Notes: generated by a model from the sequence alone, not told the origin. A DNA stretch of 21,802 nt from Symbiodinium natans (GCA_905221605.1 CAJNDS010001353.1:1-21802), one strand, 5' to 3'; shown: positions 1-7,236, counted from the first letter of the stretch. Numbers and translations are program-made.

Positions 1-29
<29 letters not shown>
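1..29. repeat. Poly(T) run at the window edge
   Basis: Twenty-nine consecutive T. On the minus strand this would be a poly(A) tail, so a retroposed minus-strand transcript is possible. A contig-end sequencing artefact is equally possible. An imperfect hairpin follows at once: 36-45 pairs with 49-57 around a 3-base loop, with one bulged G. Confidence 0.9.
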
Positions 30-34
<5 letters not shown>

Positions 35-57
35 TAAGAGGGTACTTGGTACCTCTT

Positions 58-398
58 ATGGGCCCGAAGAAGCACTTAGAGTGCCAGCTCCTGTCTCTTC
101 TTGGCTTCCGATCCAAGATGCCCCCCGACGGCTTTCCCAAGGCTTCTCCGTGACCCTCACGTCAGAGCAGAGGCACCGGGCTACTAGAGCTTGTCTCTCG
201 GGGAGGTGTGGCCTTTGGTCGTTCTTGGCTTCGGCCTGGCGGATCTAGAGCTTAACATGTAAAGCTTGAAGATCTCTGCTCCTTCCATTGCAATGAGAGC
301 AGAGACGAAGAAAGACGTACAGTAGGCAGCAGAGGAGACTCGAAGAGAGCACACGCATCTTGCGCCCCTCGAAGAGCATATATGCCTCCTTCCCTCAA
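58..398. other. No supported gene; short open frames only
   Basis: A 32-codon frame opens at ATG 58 and stops at 154-156. A minus-strand frame with no early ATG is also open across about 55-240. Neither has a convincing codon pattern or splice context, so neither is called. Nothing else is visible before the telomere-like tract. Confidence 0.4.
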
Positions 399-484
399 CC
401 CTAAACCCTAAACCCTAAACCCTAAACCCTAAACCCTAAACCCTAAACCCTAAACCCTAAACCCTAAACCCTAAACCCTAAACC
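399..484 (+). repeat. Interstitial telomere-like tract, 12 perfect CCCTAAA units
   Basis: Twelve uninterrupted CCCTAAA heptamers occupy 399-482, preceded by one CCCTCAA variant. This is the C-rich strand of the plant and dinoflagellate type telomere repeat. It is the longest perfect run in the window. It ends directly at the AG (485-486) that would serve as splice acceptor for the exon-like island beginning at 487. Confidence 0.95.
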
Positions 485-486
485 AG

Positions 487-572
487 ACGGCCTTCTTGTC
501 TCTCTTTCGGAAAGCCCTCAGAGGGCCGAGCGGCTGGCGGCCTTCAAGGGCCTCGAGGCCGCGCTCCGCAAG
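487..572 (+). CDS. Candidate internal exon, function unknown
   Basis: The frame from 522 reads RAERLAAFKGLEAALRK with almost every codon ending in G or C, unlike the flanks. It stays open upstream to 486, so the exon could begin after AG 485-486 (directly against the CCCTAAA run) or after AG 520-521. It ends at AAG followed by GC at 573, a GC-type donor. A TTTAGGG-like tract begins about 25 bases downstream, so the island is bracketed by telomere-like DNA in opposite orientations. The product is Ala/Lys/Glu-rich and probably helical. I do not recognise it. Splice sites are inferred. Confidence 0.4.
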
Positions 573-596
573 GCACCCTTCAGAGCGACAGAAAGG

Positions 597-648
597 GGTT
601 TAGGGTTTAGAGTTTAGGGTTTTGGGGGTCAGGGATTAGGGTTTCGGG
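597..648 (+). repeat. Degenerate TTTAGGG tract
   Basis: GGGTTTAGGG-type units with substitutions and length changes, in the opposite orientation to the tract at 399-484. It would lie in the intron after the exon ending at 572. Confidence 0.85.
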
Positions 649-857
649 CCGGGAGAAGTTCGGGGGGCCTCTGCTTATATTGGGTGTGTGTCTAAGGGAG
701 GGTCTTCTCAGGAGGTCTGACCGGCATTGTTCTCGGGAATCTGGACCGGAAACCTCCAAAATGGACAAAGCGGGAGGAATCCTCTAGCCCGCTGCCCGAA
801 GACCAAGTATGAGACCCCCGGCTAGAAGCTCAAGGCTGCTTCCCCCGAATTCTTCAG

Positions 858-914
858 GAGAAGCCGCTGCCGGAGCCGGAGCAGATCCAGCACCTCGGGG
901 AGCGACGCCTAGAG
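858..914 (+). CDS. Candidate exon, Pro/Glu-rich, function unknown
   Basis: After the acceptor-like TTCTTCAG ending at 857 the frame reads EKPLPEPEQIQHLGERRLEG, with mostly G or C in third positions. The frame remains open to about 970, so the 3' end is uncertain. A GC or GG dinucleotide at 915-916 could be the donor. It might belong to the same transcript as the island at 487-572. I see no known domain. The call rests on codon character and the acceptor only. Confidence 0.35.
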
Positions 915-1300
915 GGCATCATCGCTTGGGATCACTGTCAAATTTTAAGTGGGGGGGCTTCAGTGGCTCTCGGTGAGGATCGGTGAGGCTTGGGGGCTGA
1001 GGTGCGAGGTTTTTCTTTTTGGGTCTTGTGGTCAGAGCCTCCGTCACAGGCCAGTGCTTCCCCTTTGTCTGCAGCCCTTTCCAGCCTTTCCCAATCGCAG
1101 TGTTTAGTGTAGATACTCCCTCTGGCCATCGCAACATGACCGGCCTGACGCAAGACTGGCAGGCGCGAAGAGACCGTGATGGTTCGGGATTCAGGGTTTG
1201 GGGGTGGCCTGTGGGTGCTTGTATGAACCTGGCAACTTCAAGTCATGACGCGCAGCCCTCCTCAGGGGTTTCAGGGCTCAGGCAAAGATCCATAAGTAGC
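915..1300. other. Spacer or intron with no supported feature
   Basis: Several overlapping frames are open on both strands, but none has a coherent codon pattern or splice context. G-rich phrases such as GGTTTGGGGG are telomere-like fragments. Confidence 0.4.
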
Positions 1301-1352
1301 AACCCTAAACCCTCAACCCTCAACCCTAAACCCTAAACTAAACCCTAAACCC
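1301..1352 (+). repeat. CCCTAAA tract with CCCTCAA variants
   Basis: About seven units, a mix of CCCTAAA and CCCTCAA, with one unit shortened. It lies upstream of the gene candidate that starts at 1570. Confidence 0.9.
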
Positions 1353-1559
1353 GTAGCATAAGTAGCTCCCCAACACAAAGGGAGATTGTGCAGTTGGGTG
1401 GCGGCCGTAGTGCGCTGATCTAAGCTCCCTCGTCTTCTTCTTCTTCTTGCTGCTTCACCTTCGGTAGGTCTGATCTGCTTGTTGCTGATGATGGGAAGTA
1501 CAGATGTAGGTCTACAGGTTCGCAAAAAATCCACGCGCGCTCCCAAGGCCCTGTCTTCA

Positions 1560-2500
1560 GCCCCTGGCCATGACTCCAAAACCGACCAAGCCCAAAGCGG
1601 AGGGCCGCTGGCCAAGCGTGGGCGAGGTCGTTGGCCAGCCATCTTTCTCGCAGCCCGCGCCCGGCCCGACGCCCGGTGCCTTCGCCACGGCGCAGGCCTC
1701 ACCTCAGCATCCTCAGCAGGCGAGTGGTTGGATACAGGAAGGTACAAAAACATGAGCTGCAAAGCACTTCATGCATGCATCCTTGGTCCTTGGGCCACTG
1801 AAGCCAGAACTGAAAAACATCCCCAGACACCCTCGGCCGCTTCGCTGCAATCCTGGCAAGCGGCTTGGCTAAAATTGGAGAGGGGCGTGGCAGGCCAAAT
1901 TCGCGGAGTCCTTTTCCGAGCCGTCTTCAGCACTGTGTGATTGTGTCCATTGGTGTATCCGAGATACCAATTGTCGCCTTGTTGCAAGTCCGGCCAACAG
2001 CTGCTAATTGGTTTTAATGATGGTATGATTAAGTCTGTAAAAAGGTTCAAGCTCACAGCCAACGCCCATGCAGCTCGAAGAGTCAAGTGGCCGCCCGGGC
2101 TTCAGTCAAAGTGTTGACCGAGGTCGTAGGTCAGCCATCTTTCTCGCAGCCCGCGCCCGGCATGACCCCTGGTCCCTACGCCGCGGCACAGGCCCCACCA
2201 CAGCAGGCGAGCGGGAGCACCTCATGCACTGAAGCCAGAACTGAGAATTGAGAACCTCCCCAAACACCCTCTGGATTTGGGAGAGGCCGCTTCGCTGCAA
2301 TCCTGGCAAGCGGCTTGGCCAAACGTGGAGAGGGGAGTGGCAGACCATATTTTTTGATTCGCAAGGTGGCGCCCTGATGGTATTATTGAGTTTGTTGAAG
2401 GGGTATAAAACTAACAGCTCCCTCAGCCAAACCCAATGCCAATACCCATGCAGCTTGATGAGTCAAGTAAGTCCGAAAGTTTTGGCCGAGGTCATAGGTC
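1560..2500 (+). repeat. Tandem duplication of exon plus intron segments
   Basis: The exon cores align at 1624, 2120 and 2488 (spacings 496 and 368). The following introns are also homologous: 1835-1869 and 2285-2319 are identical over 35 bases, and the phrase CACTGAAGCCAGAACTGA recurs at 1796 and 2227. The stretch before exons B and C also matches (GATGGTAT, CCCATGCAGCT, GAGTCAAGT). So whole exon-intron modules were copied and have since diverged by substitution and indels. Confidence 0.75.
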
Positions 2501-2856
2501 AGCCGGCTTTCTCGCAGCCTAATGGCTACATGCCATCCAGTGGCTACTTGCAGCAGGCTTCTCCAGCTTCTGTGCAGGCTAGGAAGGAGTCGCATTGGTT
2601 TGGTTCGAGGCGGATGTCGCCGCCCACACCACAGCAAGTCGCGCTTGGGTGTTGTTTCCTGTTACGTGTCGTCGTAGAGAAGGCGTGCAGCACGACGCGT
2701 CTGGCACGCTTTAGTAAAGCACAAAGTCCTTGCAAGGCGCCGCCTGGGGCTGCTTTCCCAGCTGCCTGTCCCCAGCCTTTTCCCGCGATGCAGATGCAGC
2801 AGCCCATGCAGATGCCTGAGCATCAGCCGATGCAGCAGGCCTGGAACTCAAGCTGA
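1570..2856 (+). CDS. Pro/Gln/Met-rich repeat protein with tandemly duplicated exons (gene candidate)
   Basis: The start ATG at 1570 (GGCCATGA context) follows TCTTCAG, a possible trans-splice acceptor. Exon A (1570-1719) contains VGEVVGQPSFSQPAPG and ends in QQ. Exon B (about 2112-2206) has VLTEVVGQPSFSQPAPG and ends in QQ. Exon C (about 2480-2556) has VLAEVIGQPAFSQPNGY and ends in QQ. Exon D (2737-2856) is Met/Gln/Pro-rich (MQMQQPMQMPEHQPMQQ) and stops with TGA at 2854-2856. A, B, C and D all have CAGCAG followed by GC, a GC-type donor. B and C begin at homologous AAAG sites in the same phase. In both, a G shared by donor and acceptor leaves the exact boundary ambiguous. A further exon-like tail (KPHPQLPEPVTP, 2878-2913) follows. 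The product is low-complexity and probably disordered. I recognise no family. Confidence 0.5.
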
Positions 2857-3322
2857 CCCCACCAAAAAGCATGCAGAAGCCGCATCCACAGTTGCCTGAG
2901 CCCGTGACCCCTTAGCCAACGGGATGAAGTCATCCCAAATCCTACGGCAGCCGCTGAGCACCGCAGGTGCAGAAGCTTAGCCCAGCAGCGGCCGGTGGGA
3001 AGCTGTTCGGACAGGATGGTGAGCCGGGGAGTTCCTGTTGTGGGTTGCAGGTAGTCGAGTCCGCGAGCCCTGGCCATTGCGAGCCCTAAACCCTACCATG
3101 AAGACTTGCGGCTTCGCAGAATCTTCCGGCTTTTGCAATCGGGAACTCTGAGCTTCGGGCCCAAGTTGCTGGCAGTCCTCAGCCTCTTCAGCCGAAGCCT
3201 GAGGGCCCTGCACGCCCCATGCCCTCAACCCCCTGTGCATTTTGCAGTGCAGGGGTTTCGGTGTGATTCTGTGAGTTTTGGTCCTTTGGGGGTTTGGGGG
3301 CGCCTTGGGGTCCTTGGGGCAG

Positions 3323-3397
3323 GACAAAGCCCTGGGTGGCATCATCATCACCCTCTGCGACGGCTCCTCCTACGACCCGATCTTCAAGGCCCACTGA
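3323..3397 (+). CDS. Candidate exon, hydrophobic/Gly-Ser segment, function unknown
   Basis: After the acceptor-like GGGGCAG ending at 3322 the frame reads DKALGGIIITLCDGSSYDP followed by IFKAH and TGA at 3395-3397. Codons are strongly G/C-ending (GGC ATC ATC ATC ACC CTC TGC GAC). It is either a terminal exon ending at the TGA or an internal exon ending at AAG 3388 with a GC donor at 3389. The long open frame at 3106-3750 overlaps it in another register and is its shadow here. No family recognised. Confidence 0.45.
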   Translation, partial: DKALGGIIITLCDGSSYDPIFKAH

Positions 3398-3550
3398 GGG
3401 TTGAAAGCTCGGAAGTTCCAGAAGGGCCCTTTAAGGAAGCAGCCAGTCGGAGCGCCGGCACCGCCGGTGAGGCTCTTCTCAAAGCTACGCCCTCAGCCCT
3501 CAACCCAAAGCCCAACCCGCCCTCAAAAATCTCCAGCTGTCCAGCCCTAG

Positions 3551-3699
3551 CAAAAGCAGAGTTTGATATTGTAGGAGTGACTGCGGCTACTGCGGCTACT
3601 GAGCAACTGGACCAAGCTTCCCGAATCTCCAAGAAGCCAAAGGAGATGTCTCAGTCGGATGACGACGGCACCGCCCCGTGGCTGACCTTTTCCCGAGAG
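3551..3699 (+). CDS. Candidate exon, acidic/Ser-rich, function unknown
   Basis: The frame reads KAEFDIVGVTAATAATEQLD and continues into MSQSDDDGTAPWLTFSRE. Codon use looks coding throughout. Possible acceptors are the AGs at 3549-3550 or 3560-3561. The ATG at 3646 could be an internal Met or a start. A 9-base direct duplication (TGCGGCTAC twice, from 3581) creates the TAATAAT segment. Downstream the frame runs into the telomere-like tract at 3739 and stops there, so the donor must lie near 3699. A GTGAGG at 3467 suggests an upstream exon ending at 3466, but its phase fits only one of the possible acceptors. Confidence 0.4.
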
Positions 3700-3738
3700 T
3701 TGTCAGCGTCTGGAGCTTCTTTTCGGCTTGGGGTAGGG

Positions 3739-3801
3739 CTTAGGGTTTAGGGTTTAGGGTTTAGGGTTTCGGGTTTCGGGTTTCGGGTTTAGCGTCTAGG
3801 G
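3739..3801 (+). repeat. TTTAGGG tract switching to TTTCGGG
   Basis: Three perfect TTTAGGG units (3746-3766) are followed without a break by three TTTCGGG units (3767-3787), then a TTTAGCG variant. The clean switch implies that a variant unit was amplified locally. Confidence 0.9.
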
Positions 3802-3898
3802 TGCCACTTTGGGGCCTCGATCTTGGGGGCTTGTCACACTCAGGGGCTTTGAAGGAGCACGTTGTAGGCCGCCGGCCCGTCGGCCTCTTTCCAAAGTA

Positions 3899-3954
3899 CC
3901 CTAAACCCTAAACCCTAAATCCGAAACCCTAAACCCTGAACCCTACACCCTAAA
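3899..3954 (+). repeat. CCCTAAA tract with variants
   Basis: About eight units: CCCTAAA plus the variants CCCTAAAT, CCGAAA, CCCTGAA and CCCTACA. It faces the TTTAGGG tract about 100 bases upstream, the orientation a telomere fusion would have. Confidence 0.9.
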
Positions 3955-3981
3955 CAACACAGAAAGAGAGTCCCGACACAG

Positions 3982-4077
3982 GGCAGAAAGAATGAGTGCA
4001 GGGCCCAGACCATTGATTTAGGGGATGCAAAGCAGGTCGTGGCCGTGTACGCGGTGCCTGAGCTGCATCTAGGGTGA
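3982..4077 (+). CDS. Candidate terminal exon, function unknown
   Basis: After CACAG (AG at 3980-3981) the frame is open for 31 codons to TGA at 4075-4077. It contains AQTIDLGDAKQVVAVYAVPE. The GTC GTG GCC GTG TAC GCG GTG stretch is typical of a G/C-ending coding region. It lies 27 bases after a CCCTAAA tract. If internal, no good donor is visible before the stop, so a 3'-terminal exon is more likely. No domain recognised. Confidence 0.4.
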   Translation, partial: GRKNECRAQTIDLGDAKQVVAVYAVPELHLG

Positions 4078-4234
4078 AGCCTCAGCCCTCAGCCCTGAGG
4101 GCTTCAGGGCGTTGTCCCTGATGCAATTCAAGGGCCGTGAAGTGGAGTGAAGCAATTTGAACGTTCCGCAGGCGTAGCCTGTTAGACGATGCTTTTATCA
4201 AATAACCCGTGCATGTTGCTGCGGGTGGTCCTAG

Positions 4235-4303
4235 AGCTTGGTCCTTTTGAAATTGCCGGAGGTGGCGATGAAGAGTGCCGAAGAGCTCGGCAAAGCCATC
4301 GAG
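4235..4303 (+). CDS. Candidate internal exon, helical Lys/Glu-rich segment
   Basis: Between TAG at 4232-4234 and GT at 4304 the frame reads SLVLLKLPEVAMKSAEELGK then AIE, 23 codons in phase 0. Codon use is coding-like. It may belong with the exons at 4512-4773, but the phases do not join directly, so an exon between them would be required. Function unknown. Confidence 0.35.
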
Positions 4304-4511
4304 GTCCAGAATCTTCGGTCTTGAGCGGTTACCCTGGCTTTGCTCAAGCATTGCACCGCTTTCCCCAAAGCCTTGGTCACAGTCCTCTCAGGTCTTCAAG
4401 AGACGGGGGCGCCAGCCCCGCCCTCAATACATCTTTATACCCTACATGCTGTAAACCCGAACGCCCGCCCAAGTGATCTCGACCACGCCCTGAATCTTCC
4501 GTGTTTTCAAG

Positions 4512-4773
4512 AGGAGGGCCGCGCAGAGAACCCGGACCTGGCTGGGCTGCTGAAAGACCTCCAGGCAGAGTCTTTTTTTAAAAAAATAGTTTTTTGGGTT
4601 TTAGGGCTTTAGGGTTTTGGGGGTTTTGAGGTGGTTTAGGGTTTTAGGGTTTCAGGGGGCATTCGACTTCCAGGGTTTGCCGCAGCCTACATCCGCCCAT
4701 CCCGGAGCACACTTGTGCTCACCAGGCCGTGCCCAAGGAGAAGGTCGTGATCAACTGGGCGCCTTGGCATTAG
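4512..4773 (+). CDS. Two-exon 3' gene end with a telomere-like intron
   Basis: Exon 4512-4564 (after TTTTCAAG) reads EEGRAENPDLAGLLKDLQ and ends CAG|GC. Exon 4726-4773 (after CACCAG) reads AVPKEKVVINWAPWH and stops at TAG 4771-4773. Both joins are phase 0, and both exons have G/C-ending codons. The 161-base GC-AG intron (4565-4725) carries the TTTAGGG-like tract at 4590-4659. An alternative acceptor at 4685 gives a longer last exon in a different phase. The N-terminal part is not identified; 4235-4303 is a candidate. The family is not recognised. Confidence 0.45.
4590..4659 (+). repeat. Degenerate TTTAGGG / TTTTGGGG tract inside an intron
   Basis: Units TTTTGGG, TTTTAGGG, TTTAGGG and TTTTGGGGG alternate. 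The tract lies within the intron proposed between exons 4512-4564 and 4726-4773. Confidence 0.8.
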
Positions 4774-4856
4774 CCCTCTGGTGAATACTCCCTGCTGCCA
4801 CAAACGCGCCGTACAGATGCGGACGATAGGACATACAATGCTCTATAGGTGCATTT

Positions 4857-4900
4857 TTACATATATACATATACACATGTATTGTATATGTACACCTGTA
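4857..4900. other. Alternating purine-pyrimidine tract with hairpin
   Basis: An AT-rich TA/CA repeat-like stretch. Bases 4866-4875 (TACATATACA) pair perfectly with 4883-4892 around a 7-base loop. It stands out from the G/C-rich surroundings and could form a cruciform. Confidence 0.7.
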
Positions 4901-4996
4901 CTTCGTAGATGCTAGATGTGCGCAACTCCGTCTGCTACCAAGCTGGTCAGGAATGCTGCAGTGGCTGCAGCGAGGCCGGCTTTCCCCACGGAGGCG

Positions 4997-5080
4997 GCGC
5001 TTTGGGGCGCTTTGGGGCGCTTTGGGGTGTGTTGGGGTGTTTTGGGGAAATTTGGGGCCTGAGTTGGGGTGCTGTTTTGG
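4997..5080 (+). repeat. 10-bp-period G-tract minisatellite
   Basis: The unit TTTGGGGNNN repeats at exact 10-base intervals from 5001 to 5060 (N = CGC, CGC, TGT, TGT, AAA, CCT, with GTTGGGG in the fourth unit). Two looser copies follow. The four-G tracts could form G-quadruplexes. A frame from ATG 4909 (MLDVRNSVCYQAGQECC) runs into the repeat and is probably not a full exon. Confidence 0.85.
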
Positions 5081-5237
5081 GCCTGAGTTCAGTGTAGCTG
5101 TCAGCCTGCCGCATCGACCATGAAGCGCGCCCAGGGCCGGCTGGGATGCAGACTCTTTCCCGGAACTTCATGAAGCTTCATCAGGCCAGGCCTGCAGCTC
5201 CATCTTATGTGCCAAGTTGGGGGTGTACCCCAAAGTA

Positions 5238-5305
5238 TCGGGGGGGTATAAGGGGGGGAAAATGGCGGGGGTATAAGGGGGGGGTATAGGGGGGGTATAG
5301 GGGGC
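5238..5305 (+). repeat. G-run / GTATA minisatellite
   Basis: Runs of five to eight G separated by TATA or TATAA, with four GTATA cores at about 12-25 base spacing. Strongly purine-rich with G-quadruplex potential. A 6-bp inverted repeat (TTGGGG 5217-5222, CCCCAA 5228-5233) precedes it. Confidence 0.85.
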
Positions 5306-5494
5306 GTGTTGACGCCCTTCGACATTGGCTGTATAGTTACTACGGGTCCATCCCGGCGATCGGTTCGGTGTAGGGAGCCCTGCGCATCATTGGATCCCTG
5401 AAAAGTGGGCAGGATGGAGCCGGTTTTCGGTTCTCAAAAGACAGCTTGTGGGGGTTCCGGCGCCTTCAAGAACGCCCAAATCGGGCGCTGGGCA

Positions 5495-5580
5495 CACCCT
5501 AAGCCCCAAACCCTAAACCCTAAACCCTAAACCCTAAACCCTAAACCCAAAGCCCTAAGCCCTAAGCCCGAAACCCTCAC
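5495..5580 (+). repeat. CCCTAAA tract grading into CCCTAAG variants
   Basis: Five perfect CCCTAAA units (5511-5545) are flanked by CCCTAAG, CCCAAAG and CCCGAAA variants. It ends five bases before the AG (5585-5586) of the exon candidate at 5587, so it would serve as that intron's pyrimidine-rich 3' end. Confidence 0.95.
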
Positions 5581-5586
5581 CCCCAG

Positions 5587-5939
5587 GGCACCGGGATGAA
5601 CGTGAAGCTGGCGAAGCTGGCGCTTGATCGCGGCTACATGGTGATGCCCCGCGGCGTCGACTTGAGCCACGCAGCGCTCAGAGGGGGCTCCGAAAGCCCC
5701 CCCTCTTTGTCTCTGGAGCCGCTAGGGAGGCTTGCGGCTGAATCCTTGCTTCCGTTGCCGAAGAATCGTGGAATTCGGGCCAAAACTTCCCTCAAAACTT
5801 CCGAAGCCCTCCTTGAAACTCTTCATGCTCCTCCAGAACAGATTGCCCAAGGTTCGCGGACTTCAGCCTCAAGGCCGCCGGGTTTCCCTTAGCTCGGAAG
5901 AAAGCAGCAAGCCCCGGAACTCAGCCCCATGCTTTCTGA
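5587..5939 (+). CDS. Two-exon gene fragment, function unknown
   Basis: The first exon starts after CCCCCAG and reads GTGMNVKLAKLALDRGYMVM then PRGVDLSH, with strongly coding codons (AAG CTG GCG AAG CTG GCG). Its end is unclear; CAC|GC at 5670/5671 keeps phase 0. The second exon (5874-5939, after CTCAAG) reads AAGFPLARKKAASPGTQPHA then F and TGA. The join is phase 0. The intron would contain a 7-bp hairpin (5683-5689 with 5695-5701). Gly and basic residues are frequent, but no domain is recognised. The ATG at 5596 could be a start, though the open frame runs upstream to the acceptor. The first exon is better supported than the join. Confidence 0.4.
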
Positions 5940-6850
5940 TTGGGCCCTTTACAAACAGAAGCTTTATCGCGTTTTGAAGCACGTAACGCAAGGTATCTGC
6001 CTCCTATGGTTATCAAGCAAAAAGGCTCCGGGAGCTGTCCGGACCCGCCGGGAGCAGCATGAGCAGAGTTTCTGAACCTCCGTGAGCCAAAACCCCGGAG
6101 CCTAACCTAAATCCTTCTGTATTACGTACTCGGTGAATATGAAGAGCAGCAGCACTTACTGTGATGGATGGGGTGCATCAAATCGGGGGTGATCCACTTT
6201 GCTTACTTCAAAGGTTATCCTGGGTAAACATGCCTCATGCGGCGAACCGCCCTGTCCTGCGTACTTCAGCAGCCGTGGTGCAAAGTTCTAGTTCATAGCC
6301 AAACTGTCTCTTTGTGTCTGTGCAAAGTTTCATCCACTACGGGAGCATACAAAACAGAATTTCGGTGGTTGAAGTAACGCCTTCTAGACGCTTTCTTGAT
6401 GAAGAGAGTTGTGATGGTGCAGATGAAAGAAAAGGATGAGGTTAGGGTAAAATCGGAGGAGAACCAAAGATGATCAAATCAACTTTCGAGGACAACTTGT
6501 CAGAGCAGGCAGATGCCTTAAATCACGGCTCAAAGTCTACACGACAACAACAAGAAATGCTCTACAAACCGAGTATGCCGCACTTTTGAATGTTGGTTCC
6601 GAAGTTGTTCTGATTCGTTGGAGGTGGGTTCATCAGTCAAAAAAGCGGTGCCCCCGCCCAGCGGCGGGTAGATGGTTGGACCGTCTAGAGTTTCCCCTAG
6701 GCTTATGGGCTTGAAAGTACCTCGAAGTAGCTTCACGGACACGTCAATATAAGATAACCGCAAAATAGTGTAACCGCACAATGGTATCGTCGTATCATCG
6801 CATGATGCAATAACCGCACATAAGAGTATCATGGCGTAAAGATCCGCTCC
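5940..6850. other. Region with little coding signal; three TAACCGCA octamers
   Basis: Base composition is more A/T-rich than on either side, and no frame shows the G/C-ending codon pattern. A 100-codon minus-strand frame (6530-6832) resembles no family I know and is not called. Near the end the octamer TAACCGCA occurs at 6755, 6771 and 6811. Confidence 0.5.
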
Positions 6851-6852
6851 AG

Positions 6853-7236
6853 GCGCTGATCGCCACGTGGAATGAGGAGCTCCTGGGGCCGAAGCCCTTT
6901 CGGCAGCTGGGCGCCTCGCTCGAAACTACACACTTCCCCCCCGCCCCCCCCCCCCCCACTGTAAGGTTTAGGGGTATATGGTTTAGGGGGGTTTGGGGGT
7001 TTGGGGGTTTTGTGGTTGAGGGGTTGTGGGGTTTAGGTTTTAGGGCTCCTTGTCAGGCAGAGTCGCATGCGCAAGAGTATCTAGCATTACGTCGCCGTTC
7101 GTATCGGCGTTTGGATTCTAGATTGCGGGAGGAGAATCCCACTTCCCTGTCTTCTTTCAAGATGGCAAAATCACGGTCTCAGGGAAGACCTGGGAAGAAA
7201 TGCTCATACAAATCGTGCTGCTTCAAATGTGACTAA
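6853..7236 (+). CDS. Basic Arg/Ser/Lys protein with Cys-rich tail, two-exon candidate
   Basis: Exon 6853 to about 6921 (after CGCTCCAG) reads ALIATWNEELLGPKPFRQLG with G/C-ending codons. Exon 7057-7236 (after CCTTGTCAG) is 60 codons including the TAA. It contains YLALRRRSYRRLDSRLREE and ends KKCSYKSCCFKCD. The join is phase 0 if the first exon ends at 6921 with a GA donor; this donor is the weakest point. The proposed intron holds a 22-base C-rich run and a TTTAGGG-like tract. The frame is also open upstream of 6853 to 6812, so more of the gene may precede it. The tail, with four Cys among Lys residues, could bind metal or nucleic acid, but that is a guess. Confidence 0.45.
   Translation, partial: ALIATWNEELLGPKPFRQLGASLETTHFPPAPPPPTVRFRGIWFRGVWGFGGFVVEGLWGLGFRAPCQAESHAQEYLALRRRSYRRLDSRLREENPTSLSSFKMAKSRSQGRPGKKCSYKSCCFKCD
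6936..7050 (+). repeat. C-rich run followed by degenerate TTTAGGG tract
   Basis: Bases 6936-6957 are all C but for one G. GTTTAGGGG and GTTTGGGGG units then run to about 7050. Both lie inside the proposed intron of the gene at 6853-7236. Confidence 0.8.

Noticed and set aside
3106-3750. 214-codon plus-strand open frame as one gene
   Set aside because: It covers the exon at 3323-3397 in the wrong register and runs through telomere-like sequence. Only its 3551-3699 part looks coding.
5166-5181. Overlapping palindromes (CTTCATGAAG, ATGAAGCTTCAT)
   Set aside because: Short and unsupported by any nearby feature; likely chance.
6082-6094. Minus-strand relic of the dinoflagellate spliced leader (TGAGCCAAAA)
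   Set aside because: Only about ten bases match and the rest of the leader is absent. A similar weak TTTGGCTTGAG at about 9226 also fails.
6530-6832. Minus-strand 100-codon frame as a transposon polyprotein fragment
   Set aside because: No reverse transcriptase, integrase or RNase H motif is visible, and codon use is not coding-like.
7125-7230. Alternative frame reading PVFFQDGKITVSGKTWEEML
   Set aside because: It looks protein-like, but the frame of exon 7057-7236 is longer, follows a good AG|G acceptor and ends cleanly.
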